Positions 32,231 through 41,887 are shown, numbered from the stretch's first letter. The stretch is 64,000 nucleotides of DNA from Bog-113 sp963752695 (GCA_963752695.1 CAVVZB010000001.1:868001-932000); one strand, 5' to 3'. Made by a program: numbers and translations. The notes: generated by a model not told the origin, from the letters alone.

Positions 32231-33774
32231 TGCATCTCTCGCATGGCGCCGATATTCCAGACGCGAGCAACCACTGCGTGTCTGCGCGCTTGCTCCAGAT
32301 AGGGCTGCAAGTAAGGCCAGAGCGAAGATCGGCGAAGCACCGGGAACATTACCAGCGCGTAGCCGCTAGTCGAGACAAAGGCGAGTATTCCGAGAGACAC
32401 CGGGCCGGGACGCGGAACCGCTATCGCCAGCAAACAAGCTGCTACGCCCGCCAGCAACATGCGCCAAAACCACCCGGTGAGCGGCGCAGCCAGTTGCCAT
32501 TGCGAAACTCCCAACTCACGGGCAAGGCGGCGGCCATTGCCGAAAAGGAACACACAACAGGTACTCAAGATCGATCCAAGCACGATACCGATAGCTGAGT
32601 GCAGACGCCATGCGAAAAGGATCGAGAAAATCGTGCTGAGGACGCCGTCGGCCAAACTCGTTTTCGCCAGGAGCCGTTCATGCCCGAACGCAAAGAGGGC
32701 GTAAATGGCGGTGATGTTGAGGTGACGCAAGAGCATGGAGACGGTAAATAACACTGTTAACCAAAGCCCGGCGAAGTAGGCGTCGCCAATCCACCAACGG
32801 ACGAATCCGGGGTTGACGGCAAGAGCCAAGGTGGCTACCAATCCGCTCGCCAGCAACATGGCAAAGCTGAGCGAGCTGGTTACGGACTTCAAACGGTCAC
32901 GGCCGGCACCCGCCCGTAGTTCGCTCAAGCCGGGACCGGCGGAGCGCATGATGTGCTGCGGCTGGTTTTGCAAAGCGGTGATCAACCGTCCGGTGCAGTT
33001 ATAGGGGACTACTGCCGGAGCTCCGAAAAAGCGTCCGATGATGGCGGCGTCGGTTCCATAGATCAGGACTTGGGCGATCTGGCTAACGCTTATCCATAAT
33101 CCGCGGCCGAACTGCGTTCGCATTCCAGACGCTCGCGGGACCGACCACGTATGGGGCCACGCCTGCGGGAATCGGACGCGAATTCGGACCAAACTCAGGG
33201 TGGCGTCGACCAGTTGATTGGCCGCCCAACCCATGGCAAGCGCCCGCAATCCAAAGCCGGCCTGGACCGAGGCAATCATGGTGAGCAAACCGGCCAGCCA
33301 TGCCGCCATGTAGGACCAACTGTTGAACGCCAAGTCCTGCAATCCTTCTAAAACGGCTCGAAAGATGCGGACCGGAAATAGGAGGCACACTGCGAGGGCA
33401 GCCCAGCCAACGGGGTCGCGAATTGAGTCATAACTGCGTGGAATGCAGAGCCAGAGCGCCGCAGCCAAAATGCCCAGAGCCGGAGTCTGCAAGAGCACGA
33501 TCCGCATGGTGCGGGCGACTAAAGCAGGAATTTCGTCCGGCGAGGAACTGGAGCCGGTTGCGGAAGCAATCTCGCGGGGTAGCAGAGCAACGACGCCCAA
33601 ATCCATCAAAGCGAGATACACCAGCACCTGCTGGCCGACAATCCAGATTCCATACCCGGCGGCTCCCAGACGGTGCAAGAGGAACGGACTTAGCCACATA
33701 CCGGCGATCATTGTGATTGCCTGGCCAAAAAAACCCAGTAGAACGCTTTGGGTGAAACTGCGAGAGCGGCGCAT
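32227..33774 (-). CDS. Polysaccharide flippase, Wzx-like (MOP superfamily)
   Basis: 515 residues with about 12 to 14 membrane helices. The N-terminus reads QSVLLGFFGQAITMIAGMWL, then SPFLLHRLGAAGYGIW, the hallmark opening of polysaccharide transporters that flip lipid-linked repeat units. Charged residues between helices 7 and 8 (AGPGLSELRAGAGRDRLKSV) resemble the mid-protein loop of the family. It follows the ligase/polymerase gene by 3 nt and overlaps the next gene by 4 bp. With Wza and Wzc upstream, it suggests a Wzx/Wzy-dependent export route. Confidence 0.87.
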   Translation of the reverse strand: MRRSRSFTQSVLLGFFGQAITMIAGMWLSPFLLHRLGAAGYGIWIVGQQVLVYLALMDLGVVALLPREIASATGSSSSPDEIPALVARTMRIVLLQTPALGILAAALWLCIPRSYDSIRDPVGWAALAVCLLFPVRIFRAVLEGLQDLAFNSWSYMAAWLAGLLTMIASVQAGFGLRALAMGWAANQLVDATLSLVRIRVRFPQAWPHTWSVPRASGMRTQFGRGLWISVSQIAQVLIYGTDAAIIGRFFGAPAVVPYNCTGRLITALQNQPQHIMRSAGPGLSELRAGAGRDRLKSVTSSLSFAMLLASGLVATLALAVNPGFVRWWIGDAYFAGLWLTVLFTVSMLLRHLNITAIYALFAFGHERLLAKTSLADGVLSTIFSILFAWRLHSAIGIVLGSILSTCCVFLFGNGRRLARELGVSQWQLAAPLTGWFWRMLLAGVAACLLAIAVPRPGPVSLGILAFVSTSGYALVMFPVLRRSSLWPYLQPYLEQARRHAVVARVWNIGAMREMH

Positions 33775-33777
33775 GGA

Positions 33778-35100
33778 TTAGCTAACGGGCCCTCGCCACT
33801 GTTTGCGCGCGACCCCGTACACGAGCGCCGTGAAAAGCCAATACTGGAGGCCCATGGTGGTGTTGAATGCAGGCCCGGAAAAGCTGGCGCCGAGAATGTT
33901 CGCGTTCATGCAGAACACAAGCGTCGCGGCGAAGGGAACCGCGGCTCCATAGCTTGGCGATCGAGCCACGCGCAAAAGAAACAGCAAGGACGCACCCAGG
34001 CCCGCGCCATACAGAATCCACATGGGGACGCCCCCGTCGTAGAGCCATCCGGTGGGCTGGATCTCGGCCCAGAGCGGAGGCGAATCGGGACGGTAAGGGT
34101 CGCTGAAGTAGGTCCCCATCATCCCCCAACGGCCGGGACCGGCGCCAAGAGGATATTGAGCGAGACCTTCGCCGAACGTGTATCGCCAGAACCAGCCGCG
34201 GCTGTCATCGTAGCTCGCAACGAAACCTTTCTCGGCTAGATTGGCGTAGCGATCCTTGACCTTATCGCCGCCGGCAGTGACGGCCCATGTAAACGAACCG
34301 CCTATCAGCAGCAATACGCCGCCGAGCAACCACGTGCGATTCCAGATTTCGGTCCGCCGCAGGCCGAAGATCACTAATAATGCGATGGCGAGTAGCGTCA
34401 TCACGGTGAGCGAGCGGACCTGGGTAAGGTAGAGGACCGAGATTCCAGCTAAGGCTGAACAGAAACATGCAAAACGAACCCAGATTGGGGTTGAGCGGAG
34501 CGCGCTGAAAGCGAATCCTAATATGGCGGCGAGCGAACCAGCCATGGCGGCGCCGCCCGGAAGGTCGCTCAAACCGGGTGGACGGATGAGAAGTCGGCCG
34601 CTGGGACTGGTGAAAGTCATGGAGTGCAACCAGCTTGCCGATGCTTCGGCGCTGAACTCGGCGGGGAGAAATTGGTCCGGAAAATAGATCTGCAGCAGAC
34701 CGACTGCCGTGGCTACGCAGTTCGCACTCCAGACAATCCACAAGAGGCGCATGAGGCGCTGGTCGCTCTGAATCAGTCCGGCCGCCCAGAACGCTGGGCC
34801 AATGATGGCGAGCTGAAACAAGACTTGTGCGAATCCGGCTTTGAGCTGTGTGTGCGGATGGAACAGGTTCAGAATCAAGAGGACGAGCACGAGTTGGGCA
34901 GCCAGGCCGCCGGGAATCATCGGCGCTCGCGACTTTCTGCGAATCAAAGCCAATGACGCGAGGCTCGCGGCGTAGGGCGTAGCTCGAATGGCGAAACGGA
35001 GCGGCTGCATGCCGGGCAGGAGCAGAAGTCCATTTAGCAGAAAGAGAATAAGGACGAAGATCTCGATCCACCCCCAACGAGAAGCTTCGGCAGAGCTCAA
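33778..35100 (-). CDS. O-antigen ligase/polymerase-like protein (WaaL/Wzy)
   Basis: 440 residues from a TTG at 35100 that overlaps the TGA of the previous gene (TTGA). The frame is open to 35217, but that part overlaps the upstream coding sequence in another frame. About 11 helices are seen with a large extracytoplasmic loop between roughly residues 285 and 365 containing DSRGWFWRYTFGEGLAQYPL. The G-x-G run AGPGRWG follows. This layout is the Wzy_C/WaaL pattern, in which a catalytic Arg/His lies in the big loop. Ligase and polymerase cannot be told apart from sequence alone; in a Wzx/Wza/Wzc setting a polymerase role is likely. Confidence 0.82.
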   Translation of the reverse strand: MSSAEASRWGWIEIFVLILFLLNGLLLLPGMQPLRFAIRATPYAASLASLALIRRKSRAPMIPGGLAAQLVLVLLILNLFHPHTQLKAGFAQVLFQLAIIGPAFWAAGLIQSDQRLMRLLWIVWSANCVATAVGLLQIYFPDQFLPAEFSAEASASWLHSMTFTSPSGRLLIRPPGLSDLPGGAAMAGSLAAILGFAFSALRSTPIWVRFACFCSALAGISVLYLTQVRSLTVMTLLAIALLVIFGLRRTEIWNRTWLLGGVLLLIGGSFTWAVTAGGDKVKDRYANLAEKGFVASYDDSRGWFWRYTFGEGLAQYPLGAGPGRWGMMGTYFSDPYRPDSPPLWAEIQPTGWLYDGGVPMWILYGAGLGASLLFLLRVARSPSYGAAVPFAATLVFCMNANILGASFSGPAFNTTMGLQYWLFTALVYGVARKQWRGPVS

Positions 35101-36176
35101 GCGCTCGCACCATGGGCGTGGCTGCCCGGGGTGAGCGAGAAAAGAACAGCTTCGTAACGCTCGATGGCGCGACTGATCGAGAGTTCCTGGCTGCGGATGA
35201 GGCCGCCCGAAATCCAACTTTCCCGCTCTCGGTGATTGCTCAGCAGCGTTACCAATGCGCCGGGGAAGTGGGCGTCATCGGCAATCAGTTTGCCGTAGCG
35301 GCCATTCTCGAGTACTTCACGGCTGCCTGGATTGTCGGTGGCGATGACCGGAGTGCCACTGGCCATGGCCTCCAAATAAGGAAGGCCGAAACCTTCATAG
35401 ACACTCGGAGCGGCAAGGACCCACGCAGCGCGATACAAGGTTGCGATCTCGTGCTCCGGAGCGCCGGGGAAATAGCGCACTCCGGGCGACGCGGGTCCGC
35501 TCTCGCTCACCATCCAGAGTTGCGCGGACGGTATGGCCGGACGGATAACATCTTCGAACCAGTTGAGGAGCAGACTTCCGCGCTTGCGGCCGCCCAGAGT
35601 GCCCACGAAGAGAATAGTAGGGACCGCTTCCTTGTCAACAGGCCGGGGAAAAAAGCGCGAGGTGTCGACCCCATTCGCGATGATCTCCTGAATCGACGGG
35701 TAACGAGCTTGCGTATTGTGGCTAATGGCGATGGTGCGCTGGGTTCGCGCGGTGATTTTTTCCTGTAAGTAGACGCCAAACTGCATCAGCTTGCGAAGCG
35801 GCGAGCGCGCTGTCAGCGATTCGTCGAGAGCGCTCCCGTGCATGACCCGCAGAAGCGGAATCCCGAGCAGCGGAAGCAACAGGCTGTCGCCATGGGCGAA
35901 CAACACGTCGGGAGCGCTGTAATTCGGCAAAAGAACGAGCAGGTTTCCGAGATAGCCACTGACCAGACGAAATCCCAGCCAGTGATTGATTAACCGGGTT
36001 CCGGGGATGCGCGCGACCTCGTAAGCCGCTCCGTCCGGCTTCGGATCGGCGCTCCACACAGTGACTTCATGCCCGCGGTGTGCTAACCCTTGAGCCAGGT
36101 CGTGGGCCACGCGTTCCCCACCGCCGCGCTTGACTCCCGGCAGAGGCAGACGGAAGCTAATCATGGCGATTTTCAC
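35097..36176 (-). CDS. GT4 glycosyltransferase
   Basis: 359 residues from a GTG at 36176 (GTGA overlap with the preceding stop). GT-B motifs: MISFRLPLPGVKRGGGERVA, the N-terminal glycine-rich acceptor loop; FAHGDSLLLPLLG; ILFVGTLGGRKRGSLLLNWF; and the donor site APSVYEGFGLPYLEAMASGT (E-x7-E) followed by PVIATDNPGSREVL. The protein is cytoplasmic and shorter than other GT4 members here. It lies immediately upstream of the Wzy/WaaL-like gene. Confidence 0.9.
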   Translation of the reverse strand: MKIAMISFRLPLPGVKRGGGERVAHDLAQGLAHRGHEVTVWSADPKPDGAAYEVARIPGTRLINHWLGFRLVSGYLGNLLVLLPNYSAPDVLFAHGDSLLLPLLGIPLLRVMHGSALDESLTARSPLRKLMQFGVYLQEKITARTQRTIAISHNTQARYPSIQEIIANGVDTSRFFPRPVDKEAVPTILFVGTLGGRKRGSLLLNWFEDVIRPAIPSAQLWMVSESGPASPGVRYFPGAPEHEIATLYRAAWVLAAPSVYEGFGLPYLEAMASGTPVIATDNPGSREVLENGRYGKLIADDAHFPGALVTLLSNHRERESWISGGLIRSQELSISRAIERYEAVLFSLTPGSHAHGASA

Positions 36177-37252
36177 GCCGCGTTCCTATAGGCCGTGATA
36201 CTGCCGATCGCGCTTTCAAGCTTCTCGACCTGCGAGCGGGGATGGCAAAGCTGACGTGCGCGGGCGGGACCGGATTGGGCCAACGTTGCGCGGAATTGTG
36301 GATTGTCGATCAGTTGGCGCAAAGCTCCCGCGACAGACTCCACGGTGGGCGCAGCCATGATTCCGAAGTCCGGTGCGAGGATTTCGCGATCTCCGCCGAG
36401 CGCGGTTGCAACGATCGATAAGCCAGCATCCAGCGCTTCCACAAAGGTCAGTCCGAACGGTTCCGGCGCGGTGTCGGGCTGGCAGTAAATGTCGGCAGAC
36501 CGCATGAGGGACGGCATGTCGCTGCAATGGCCTAGGAAGGAAACGCGATCGGCAATTCCCAATTTGCACGCCAGTGCTTCCAATTCGGCTTGTAACGCCG
36601 CTTCTTTGGACCGTTGAGCGCCACCGGCAATCCAGTGAGTCCAATTCAGGTTGTCGCGCAAAGTTGCGAGCGCCCGAAGCAGGAGTGCGTGCCCTTTCCA
36701 GGGCTCAAAACGGGCGGCCTGCAGAATAACAGTCTGCGTGTTCGTGCGCGCGGAAGCAGAAGCAGAGGTGGCCAACTCCACGCAGGGATGAATAACTCGC
36801 AAGGGAGCATGCTTGTAGTGCCCGGCGATAGTACGCGCGGTGTACTGGCTATTCGCAATCACTAGGTTAGGATGTGCACACCGCGACCATTGGGCAGCCC
36901 ATCCGAACCGGTCGAGCGTATCGTGCTGGTAGAGAACCAGTGGACGGGGCGCTGCAGGACCAAGTAGCGTAAGCGCCCACGCGGAGTGAACGATCGAGGC
37001 GTCGAAAGCCGAGCGGGTACACAGAATGGATAAGGCTTTCCGGACGCGGACGACGGACCCCGGCTCGCGCGCTCTCACGCTTCCCAGGATGTGCACTTCG
37101 CATCCCGCTTGCCGCACCTGCTCTGCGATAGCGCCATCAGTTGTGAAAGCGAAAACGGGCTGATGCCCCGGCGTATGAGCGCGAGCCATGGCGCCCAACA
37201 TAGTCTCTACGCCGCCGTAGAGATTGCCGCTGTGGATGTGGAGAATTCGCAC
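36173..37252 (-). CDS. GT4 glycosyltransferase
   Basis: 359 residues from a GTG at 37252, which lies 46 bp inside the end of the upstream GT4 gene. Motifs: LHIHSGNLYGGVETMLGAMA, the N-terminal loop; YQHDTLDRFGWAAQW; ILQAARFEPWKGHALLLRAL; and the donor site CQPDTAPEPFGLTFVEALDA (E-x7-E). The usual GDGP loop is replaced by IAGGAQRSKEAAL. Family members attach hexoses to lipid-linked glycans. The donor is unknown. Confidence 0.88.
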   Translation of the reverse strand: MRILHIHSGNLYGGVETMLGAMARAHTPGHQPVFAFTTDGAIAEQVRQAGCEVHILGSVRAREPGSVVRVRKALSILCTRSAFDASIVHSAWALTLLGPAAPRPLVLYQHDTLDRFGWAAQWSRCAHPNLVIANSQYTARTIAGHYKHAPLRVIHPCVELATSASASARTNTQTVILQAARFEPWKGHALLLRALATLRDNLNWTHWIAGGAQRSKEAALQAELEALACKLGIADRVSFLGHCSDMPSLMRSADIYCQPDTAPEPFGLTFVEALDAGLSIVATALGGDREILAPDFGIMAAPTVESVAGALRQLIDNPQFRATLAQSGPARARQLCHPRSQVEKLESAIGSITAYRNAA

Positions 37253-38427
37253 GGTCCCAGCACCTCCCGATAAAAAGAAGCTAACGATGGGCCTAGCCGG
37301 TCGCGATTGAAGCGAAGCTCGGCTTGCTGTCGCGCGGCGCGCCCCATTTTCCAGCGCGCGATGCCGTCGTGATAGAGCTGGCAGATGGCGGCGGCGAGAG
37401 CGTCGGAATCACCGGGTGGAATGGCAACGCCCGAATGTGCGTGATCGAGAATCTCGGCCGCTCCGCCTTGGTTTGTTGCAATGACCGGACGGCCGCAAGC
37501 CATTGCCTCCGCGATCGCGAGACCGAACGGTTCAGGAAGTGTGCTGGCGTGAACGACAATATCGAGTGCTCGCATCGCCGATGCCGAGTTTTCCAAAAAT
37601 CCGGTGAACGTTGTGCGATTAGATAGCCCCAGTTCCTCCACCAGCGTGTCCAACTCCGGACGTGAATATTGGCTGCCGCTCGTTTCATAAATGGGGCCAC
37701 CGACAACGTATGCGTGAATATCGAGGGCCAGGATCGAGGGATGCGCCATCGCTTTTAAGAAGACTTCGTGGCCTTTCCAACGTGCGAAAGTCGCGATCAG
37801 GCCGATCCTTACGGTCGGGGAACTTGTCCGGCCGAATGGCGCGAGCGCTCCGCGGGGGTGAAATCGGGCAAGATCGACGGCGTTCAGGACGATTTCTACG
37901 GCTACGGATGAAGCCAGAACCTGGAGGGCATCATTGGCGACGCTTTGCGAAACCGCGATCGCTCCCGTGCAGCGAAGCGAGCTCAATCGCAAGGCCCAAC
38001 TTCTGATCCGGCTGTGTGAGAGGAAATCGTGAAGGTGCCACACGATGGCCGCGCGCTGCGGGAGCCATGCCGCAAGCAAATGCATTTTGAAGCCATTGCT
38101 ATGAATCACGTCAGGTGAAATGGCGCGGATGACTTTGCCGAGCCGCCACCAATACAGAAATAGAACAGGAAGTACCGGCGCGCTGGCAAAGGCAAGCTGG
38201 GCGAGAGAGTTTCGGAAACTGCCCAGTTTCGCCAGCAGCGCTGGGAACGGCACCACAATGGTTTGGACGCCGAGGGCTTGCGAATTCGCGACCAGCGGAC
38301 CGTCAGCCCCGGTCAAAAGGTAGATGTCCCAATCCGGCTCAGCTTGCCGCAGGCTCGCCATGCTATCGAGAAGGCAGCGCTCCGCACCGCCCCATTGGGC
38401 GCAAGGACTCAAGAACAAGATGCGCAA
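37207..38427 (-). CDS. GT4 glycosyltransferase
   Basis: 406 residues. Motifs: ILFLSPCAQWGGAERCLLDS, IHSNGFKMHLLAAWL, WHLHDFLSHSR, GLIATFARWKGHEVFLKAMA and the donor site VVHASTLPEPFGLAIAEAMA (E-x7-E) with CGRPVIATNQGGAAEI. A hydrophobic stretch near residues 80-95 (APVLPVLFLYWWRLG) may dock it to the membrane. It is the first transferase gene after Wzc, 6 bp from its stop, so it may add an early sugar. Confidence 0.9.
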   Translation of the reverse strand: MRILFLSPCAQWGGAERCLLDSMASLRQAEPDWDIYLLTGADGPLVANSQALGVQTIVVPFPALLAKLGSFRNSLAQLAFASAPVLPVLFLYWWRLGKVIRAISPDVIHSNGFKMHLLAAWLPQRAAIVWHLHDFLSHSRIRSWALRLSSLRCTGAIAVSQSVANDALQVLASSVAVEIVLNAVDLARFHPRGALAPFGRTSSPTVRIGLIATFARWKGHEVFLKAMAHPSILALDIHAYVVGGPIYETSGSQYSRPELDTLVEELGLSNRTTFTGFLENSASAMRALDIVVHASTLPEPFGLAIAEAMACGRPVIATNQGGAAEILDHAHSGVAIPPGDSDALAAAICQLYHDGIARWKMGRAARQQAELRFNRDRLGPSLASFYREVLGPCEFSTSTAAISTAA

Positions 38428-38433
38428 GGAAAT

Positions 38434-40557
38434 CTAAGCTGCTTTCTGACGAGGGCGCGGCGTCCGCCCTGGGATGAAGTTTGCGAGCCGCAAGGCGCGC
38501 GTCCTGCTGACCGGTTGAGGCGTACGGTAGGGCTTTTGGGCCTGTTCGGAATTCCAATCGTTGAGCACACATCCGGTCATTCGGGTTTTATCCTCGGCCA
38601 TCCTCTGACATACGGTCAGAAGGGCATCGCGATCCGTGCGGCCCGCGCGGGCAACTAGAATGACGGCATCCGCTGCCCGGCCGAGCATACGTGCTTCTGG
38701 GATCTGAAGCAGGGGTGGAGTGTCGACAAGAACAATATCGAAATTGTTTCGCGCGTAGGCGATGAGGGTGGGTAGGTGCTGAGAGTAGAGCAACTCGGCG
38801 GAGCGAGTTCCGGCGTGTCCGGCAGGCAACAGCGAGACCCCGGCCAAGCCGGATGGACAGATGTAGCCGCCAATGTCGGTTCGGCCCACCTCGTCGCCCA
38901 AAAGATCGATGAGCCCAGACGTCCCCGCTATTTTGAAGGCGAGGTGGAGGCGCGGAGCGGCAAGGTCCCCATCGATCAACAGAACCCGTTTGCCCACGGC
39001 AGCGAGGGAGGCAGCCAAATGCAAGGTGATGCATGTCTTGCCCTCCCCCTGATGCGCACTCACCACGGCGAGCACCCGCGCGCTCTCCTGCGGCGGATCG
39101 AGCATCAGAGAGGTACGCATGGCGCGGACGCTCGACAGACTGGCTACTCCGGCGGGCTCACGTTCGAAGGTCGAGACGTCGATGGGGCCACTCCCGGAAG
39201 GGAAAGGCGCGAACTCGCGGACGTGCAGCAGCCGGTTCAGTTCCCCGGGCGCGCGAACGGCGTGGTCGGTCTGCTGACGAGCGGACGTAAACCCAAATCC
39301 CAGAAAAAGTCCGGCGATGCTGCCGAGAAGCGCTAAACGCGCGCGTCGCGGTTGAAACGGCTGCGTGGCGGGTCGAGCTGGATCGAGCACGCGCACATTG
39401 CTGGAACGCATACTGGAAGCAATGGTGGCCTCCTTGGAGCGGGCAAGCACGGCGTCATAGATGCTGCGTGCTGCATCCACCTCGCGGCGCAGGGCGTCGT
39501 AATGTACCTTCCTGGCTTCCTGCACCGCCACGGCATCCATCTGGGTCCGGTAGGCGGAGGCTAAAGAATTTTCGCGCTGGCGAGCTTCTTCGTACTCACT
39601 TCGCGCCCGGTTTTCAGCACCTTGCAAACTCTTGGCGATGGCGGCTTCGAGCGGCTCAATCTGGGCCTGCACGCGCTTCACTTTGGAATACCCGGGGGTA
39701 TAGGTGGTCTCCAGCTCCGCGAGTTGACGGCGCAAGTCGGTGAGCTTGGCTTCCATGTCATGGATTGTGGGGTCGTTAACGATCGCGGTCTGATCCACGG
39801 AGGCAGACGAGCGCACGGCGTCAAACCGCGACTGCTTCATTACCGTGTCGCTATGAGCTTGGGAGACCTCGGTCTGTAGCGAGCGCGCTTTATCCTCCCC
39901 CAGGATATTGCGATCGGGAGACAACAGCAGCCCGGACGCAGTCGCATATTCCTGCAGCGACGCTTCCGATTTTTCCAGTTTGCCGCGCATTTCCTCCAAG
40001 GCGATTGTTGTTTTTTCGACGCCGCGACGCGCCCCGGTCCAGCGTGCCTCGGTATGTTGATCGATGTAATCCGCCGCGAGGGCGTTCACGAAAAGTGAAG
40101 TTATGCGGGGATCGGTGGAATCGCTCGAAATTTCGATGATCCGGGTGGGACCGGCGACGTGGGCATTTAGTGTCGCCGCGGCTTGCCGAAGGGCTGGAAG
40201 AGAAGCCGGACCCTCGCGGGCAGCAATCCCGCTGACCACATGGTCGACCACGCTGCCGCTCAGCATGATCCGGATCTGGGTCTGTAAATCCATTAATTCC
40301 GATTCCGCGCCGGCGTTCGGATTTCCGTCTTGCGATTTGAGGAAATTGTCGGTAATAGCCTGCACTTCGATACTGGTGGAGGCATGATACAGCGGGGTGG
40401 TGAAGGCTGCTATGAGGAGCCCCAGTGAAGCTCCGCAGGCAGTGAACAGCAACAACGTTTTCCAGTTTTTTTGCCCTGTGCGCCAAAGCTGCAGCCAATA
40501 CAGGGCGGGAAGTTCTTCGGGGAGCCGAAAGAGTTCCGCGTCAAGCGCGGACGGCAC
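38434..40557 (-). CDS. Wzc-like chain-length regulator and BY-kinase without Tyr tail
   Basis: 707 residues from a GTG that shares a base with the Wza stop (TAGTG). The N-terminal Wzz domain has TM1 near 34-54 (TLLLFTACGASLGLLIAAF), a long periplasmic coiled coil to about residue 395, and TM2 (LALLGSIAGLFLGFGF). The kinase domain has Walker A SAHQGEGKTCITLHLA, Walker A' LLIDGDLAAPRLH and Walker B IVLVDTPPLLQIP. BY-kinases normally end in a Tyr cluster that is autophosphorylated. Here the C-terminus is RTPQPVSRTRALRLANFIPG with a single nearby Tyr (KPYRT), so the usual cycle is missing or altered. Confidence 0.9.
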   Translation of the reverse strand: MPSALDAELFRLPEELPALYWLQLWRTGQKNWKTLLLFTACGASLGLLIAAFTTPLYHASTSIEVQAITDNFLKSQDGNPNAGAESELMDLQTQIRIMLSGSVVDHVVSGIAAREGPASLPALRQAAATLNAHVAGPTRIIEISSDSTDPRITSLFVNALAADYIDQHTEARWTGARRGVEKTTIALEEMRGKLEKSEASLQEYATASGLLLSPDRNILGEDKARSLQTEVSQAHSDTVMKQSRFDAVRSSASVDQTAIVNDPTIHDMEAKLTDLRRQLAELETTYTPGYSKVKRVQAQIEPLEAAIAKSLQGAENRARSEYEEARQRENSLASAYRTQMDAVAVQEARKVHYDALRREVDAARSIYDAVLARSKEATIASSMRSSNVRVLDPARPATQPFQPRRARLALLGSIAGLFLGFGFTSARQQTDHAVRAPGELNRLLHVREFAPFPSGSGPIDVSTFEREPAGVASLSSVRAMRTSLMLDPPQESARVLAVVSAHQGEGKTCITLHLAASLAAVGKRVLLIDGDLAAPRLHLAFKIAGTSGLIDLLGDEVGRTDIGGYICPSGLAGVSLLPAGHAGTRSAELLYSQHLPTLIAYARNNFDIVLVDTPPLLQIPEARMLGRAADAVILVARAGRTDRDALLTVCQRMAEDKTRMTGCVLNDWNSEQAQKPYRTPQPVSRTRALRLANFIPGRTPRPRQKAA

Positions 40558-41501
40558 TACCGCGAGCCCCGGAAAACGGCAATGGACGACCCGGTCCCAA
40601 TCATAGCTTCCAGGGCGCGGGTGGTAATTACCTTACCTTTATTGGTCGGGATATATAGAATATCCGCCGGTTGTAATTCGAATTCTTTTTGTTTTCCAGC
40701 AAGCATGTGATTCAAGTCCACGACGAACTCCATCCGATCGGATTTTCCGCGCGAAGGCCGTAAGACCCTTGCGCGCGAGGAACTAGCGTTGCGGTTGGCA
40801 CCGCCCGCTAGAGCCACAGCGTCCAAAATCGGAATGGTTCGGCTGCTCTTGACTTCATAGCCGCCTGGATGTGAAACTTCGCCCAAAATGTAAACCAACT
40901 CCGCTGGAGGCACTGCGACAACATCGTGAGCCAATAGCTGTATATTTTCTCCGGGATTGTTGGCGTGAAGCAGGGAATATATTTCCACTTCGGCCACGTA
41001 AAACTTCTGATCGCTGTCTAACCGCGAGTTAGCGAGCGGGATCGGCCCCGCCAACCGGGTTCTTGTCAGTTGGACCGTGGCACCCGCGTCAGCGCGCAGC
41101 CCGCCAGCGTCGGAAAGCGCCTCCAATAGCGTCTTCTGCCCACGGATCTGTTTCACTCCGGGAGAGTTAACCGCACCCAGAACGGTTACTGGGGCATCGC
41201 GAAACTCGGCCAGCGTAATGGTCACGACGGGGTTTTTCAGAACCGCGCGGAGACGGGTTTCGATCTGACTTTGCAGTTCCCGGGTAGTCAGGCCGCTTGG
41301 ATGCAACTCGCCGACAATGGGCAGAGTGATATTGCCTTGCGAGTCGATTCGAATGGGCCGATCCGGAATCTCTTCCAGATCCAGAACGCGCACGGTGATC
41401 GTATCACCGTCACCAAGCCGATAATCAGGCGGGGCCTCCGCTACCTGCGCCAGAAGGCCGCAGACGAACCATCCCGAGACAATAGCGGCCTTAAGCCGCA
41501 T
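40557..41501 (-). CDS. Wza-like outer-membrane polysaccharide export protein
   Basis: 314 residues with a signal peptide ending near AEA. There is no lipobox Cys at the cleavage site, so unlike E. coli Wza it is not an obvious lipoprotein. The Poly_export domain reads DYRLGDGDTITVRVLDLEEI and ITLPIVGELHPSGLTTRELQ. Two SLBB-type repeats follow (VTVLGAVNSPGVKQIRGQKT and VYILGEVSHPGGYEVKSSRT). The C-terminal region ends with an alanine/isoleucine-rich helix-like stretch. Such proteins form the channel through which the polymer leaves. Its start lies 11 bp inside the ribbon-helix-helix gene. Confidence 0.92.
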   Translation of the reverse strand: MRLKAAIVSGWFVCGLLAQVAEAPPDYRLGDGDTITVRVLDLEEIPDRPIRIDSQGNITLPIVGELHPSGLTTRELQSQIETRLRAVLKNPVVTITLAEFRDAPVTVLGAVNSPGVKQIRGQKTLLEALSDAGGLRADAGATVQLTRTRLAGPIPLANSRLDSDQKFYVAEVEIYSLLHANNPGENIQLLAHDVVAVPPAELVYILGEVSHPGGYEVKSSRTIPILDAVALAGGANRNASSSRARVLRPSRGKSDRMEFVVDLNHMLAGKQKEFELQPADILYIPTNKGKVITTRALEAMIGTGSSIAVFRGSR

Positions 41502-41784
41502 CCGCGGTGGAGACTCTCTTATTGACCAGTCTGCTCTCGATCAATTCGACCAGTCTCCCGACTTCGTGATCAAGGGCGCTCATTTTTGTGTCGAGCTCCT
41601 GCAGGCGGCCCTCGATGTTCGGTGTGCCCGTGTGCGCCTCTCCGATGACCTTTTGCATGGCGTTTCGCGCGAACTCCGAGACGCTTCGCGAACCATGAAC
41701 CCGGTACAAACTTCGCAGGGTCTCATACTCGTCGTTGGACAGCCGCAAGCTGATCATCCTGCTCTTACGTTTTAGAATCGCCAC
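41491..41784 (-). CDS. Small ribbon-helix-helix-like protein at the head of the export operon
   Basis: 97 residues from a GTG at 41784, 7 nt after a strong AAAGGAG, so this start is firm. Residues 8-48 (RMISLRLSNDEYETLRSLYR, then SVSEFARNAMQKV) follow the CopG/MetJ-type strand-helix-helix pattern. A coiled-coil segment (LQELDTKMSALDHEVGRLVE) follows. It would dimerise and bind DNA, probably near its own promoter at 41812-41840, making it a candidate autoregulator of polysaccharide export. A non-DNA-binding role is also possible. Confidence 0.75.
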   Translation of the reverse strand: MAILKRKSRMISLRLSNDEYETLRSLYRVHGSRSVSEFARNAMQKVIGEAHTGTPNIEGRLQELDTKMSALDHEVGRLVELIESRLVNKRVSTADAA

Positions 41785-41811
41785 TTCAATGCTCCTTTAC
41801 CGCTGAGAAGT

Positions 41812-41840
41812 AATACACAAAAAGTATCAGAAAGTTTCAA
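41812..41840 (-). promoter_or_regulatory. Promoter of the exopolysaccharide export operon
   Basis: On the minus strand TTGAAA (41840-41835) is separated by exactly 17 bp from TGTATT (41817-41812). The start site would be near 41805, leaving a leader of about 20 nt that holds the AAAGGAG ribosome site of the ribbon-helix-helix gene. -35 matches 5 of 6 and -10 matches 4 of 6 consensus bases. Confidence 0.6.
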
Positions 41841-41887
41841 CGTTGCATACAAATAGACTGAATAAACGGCATAAATCGCAGGATTAT

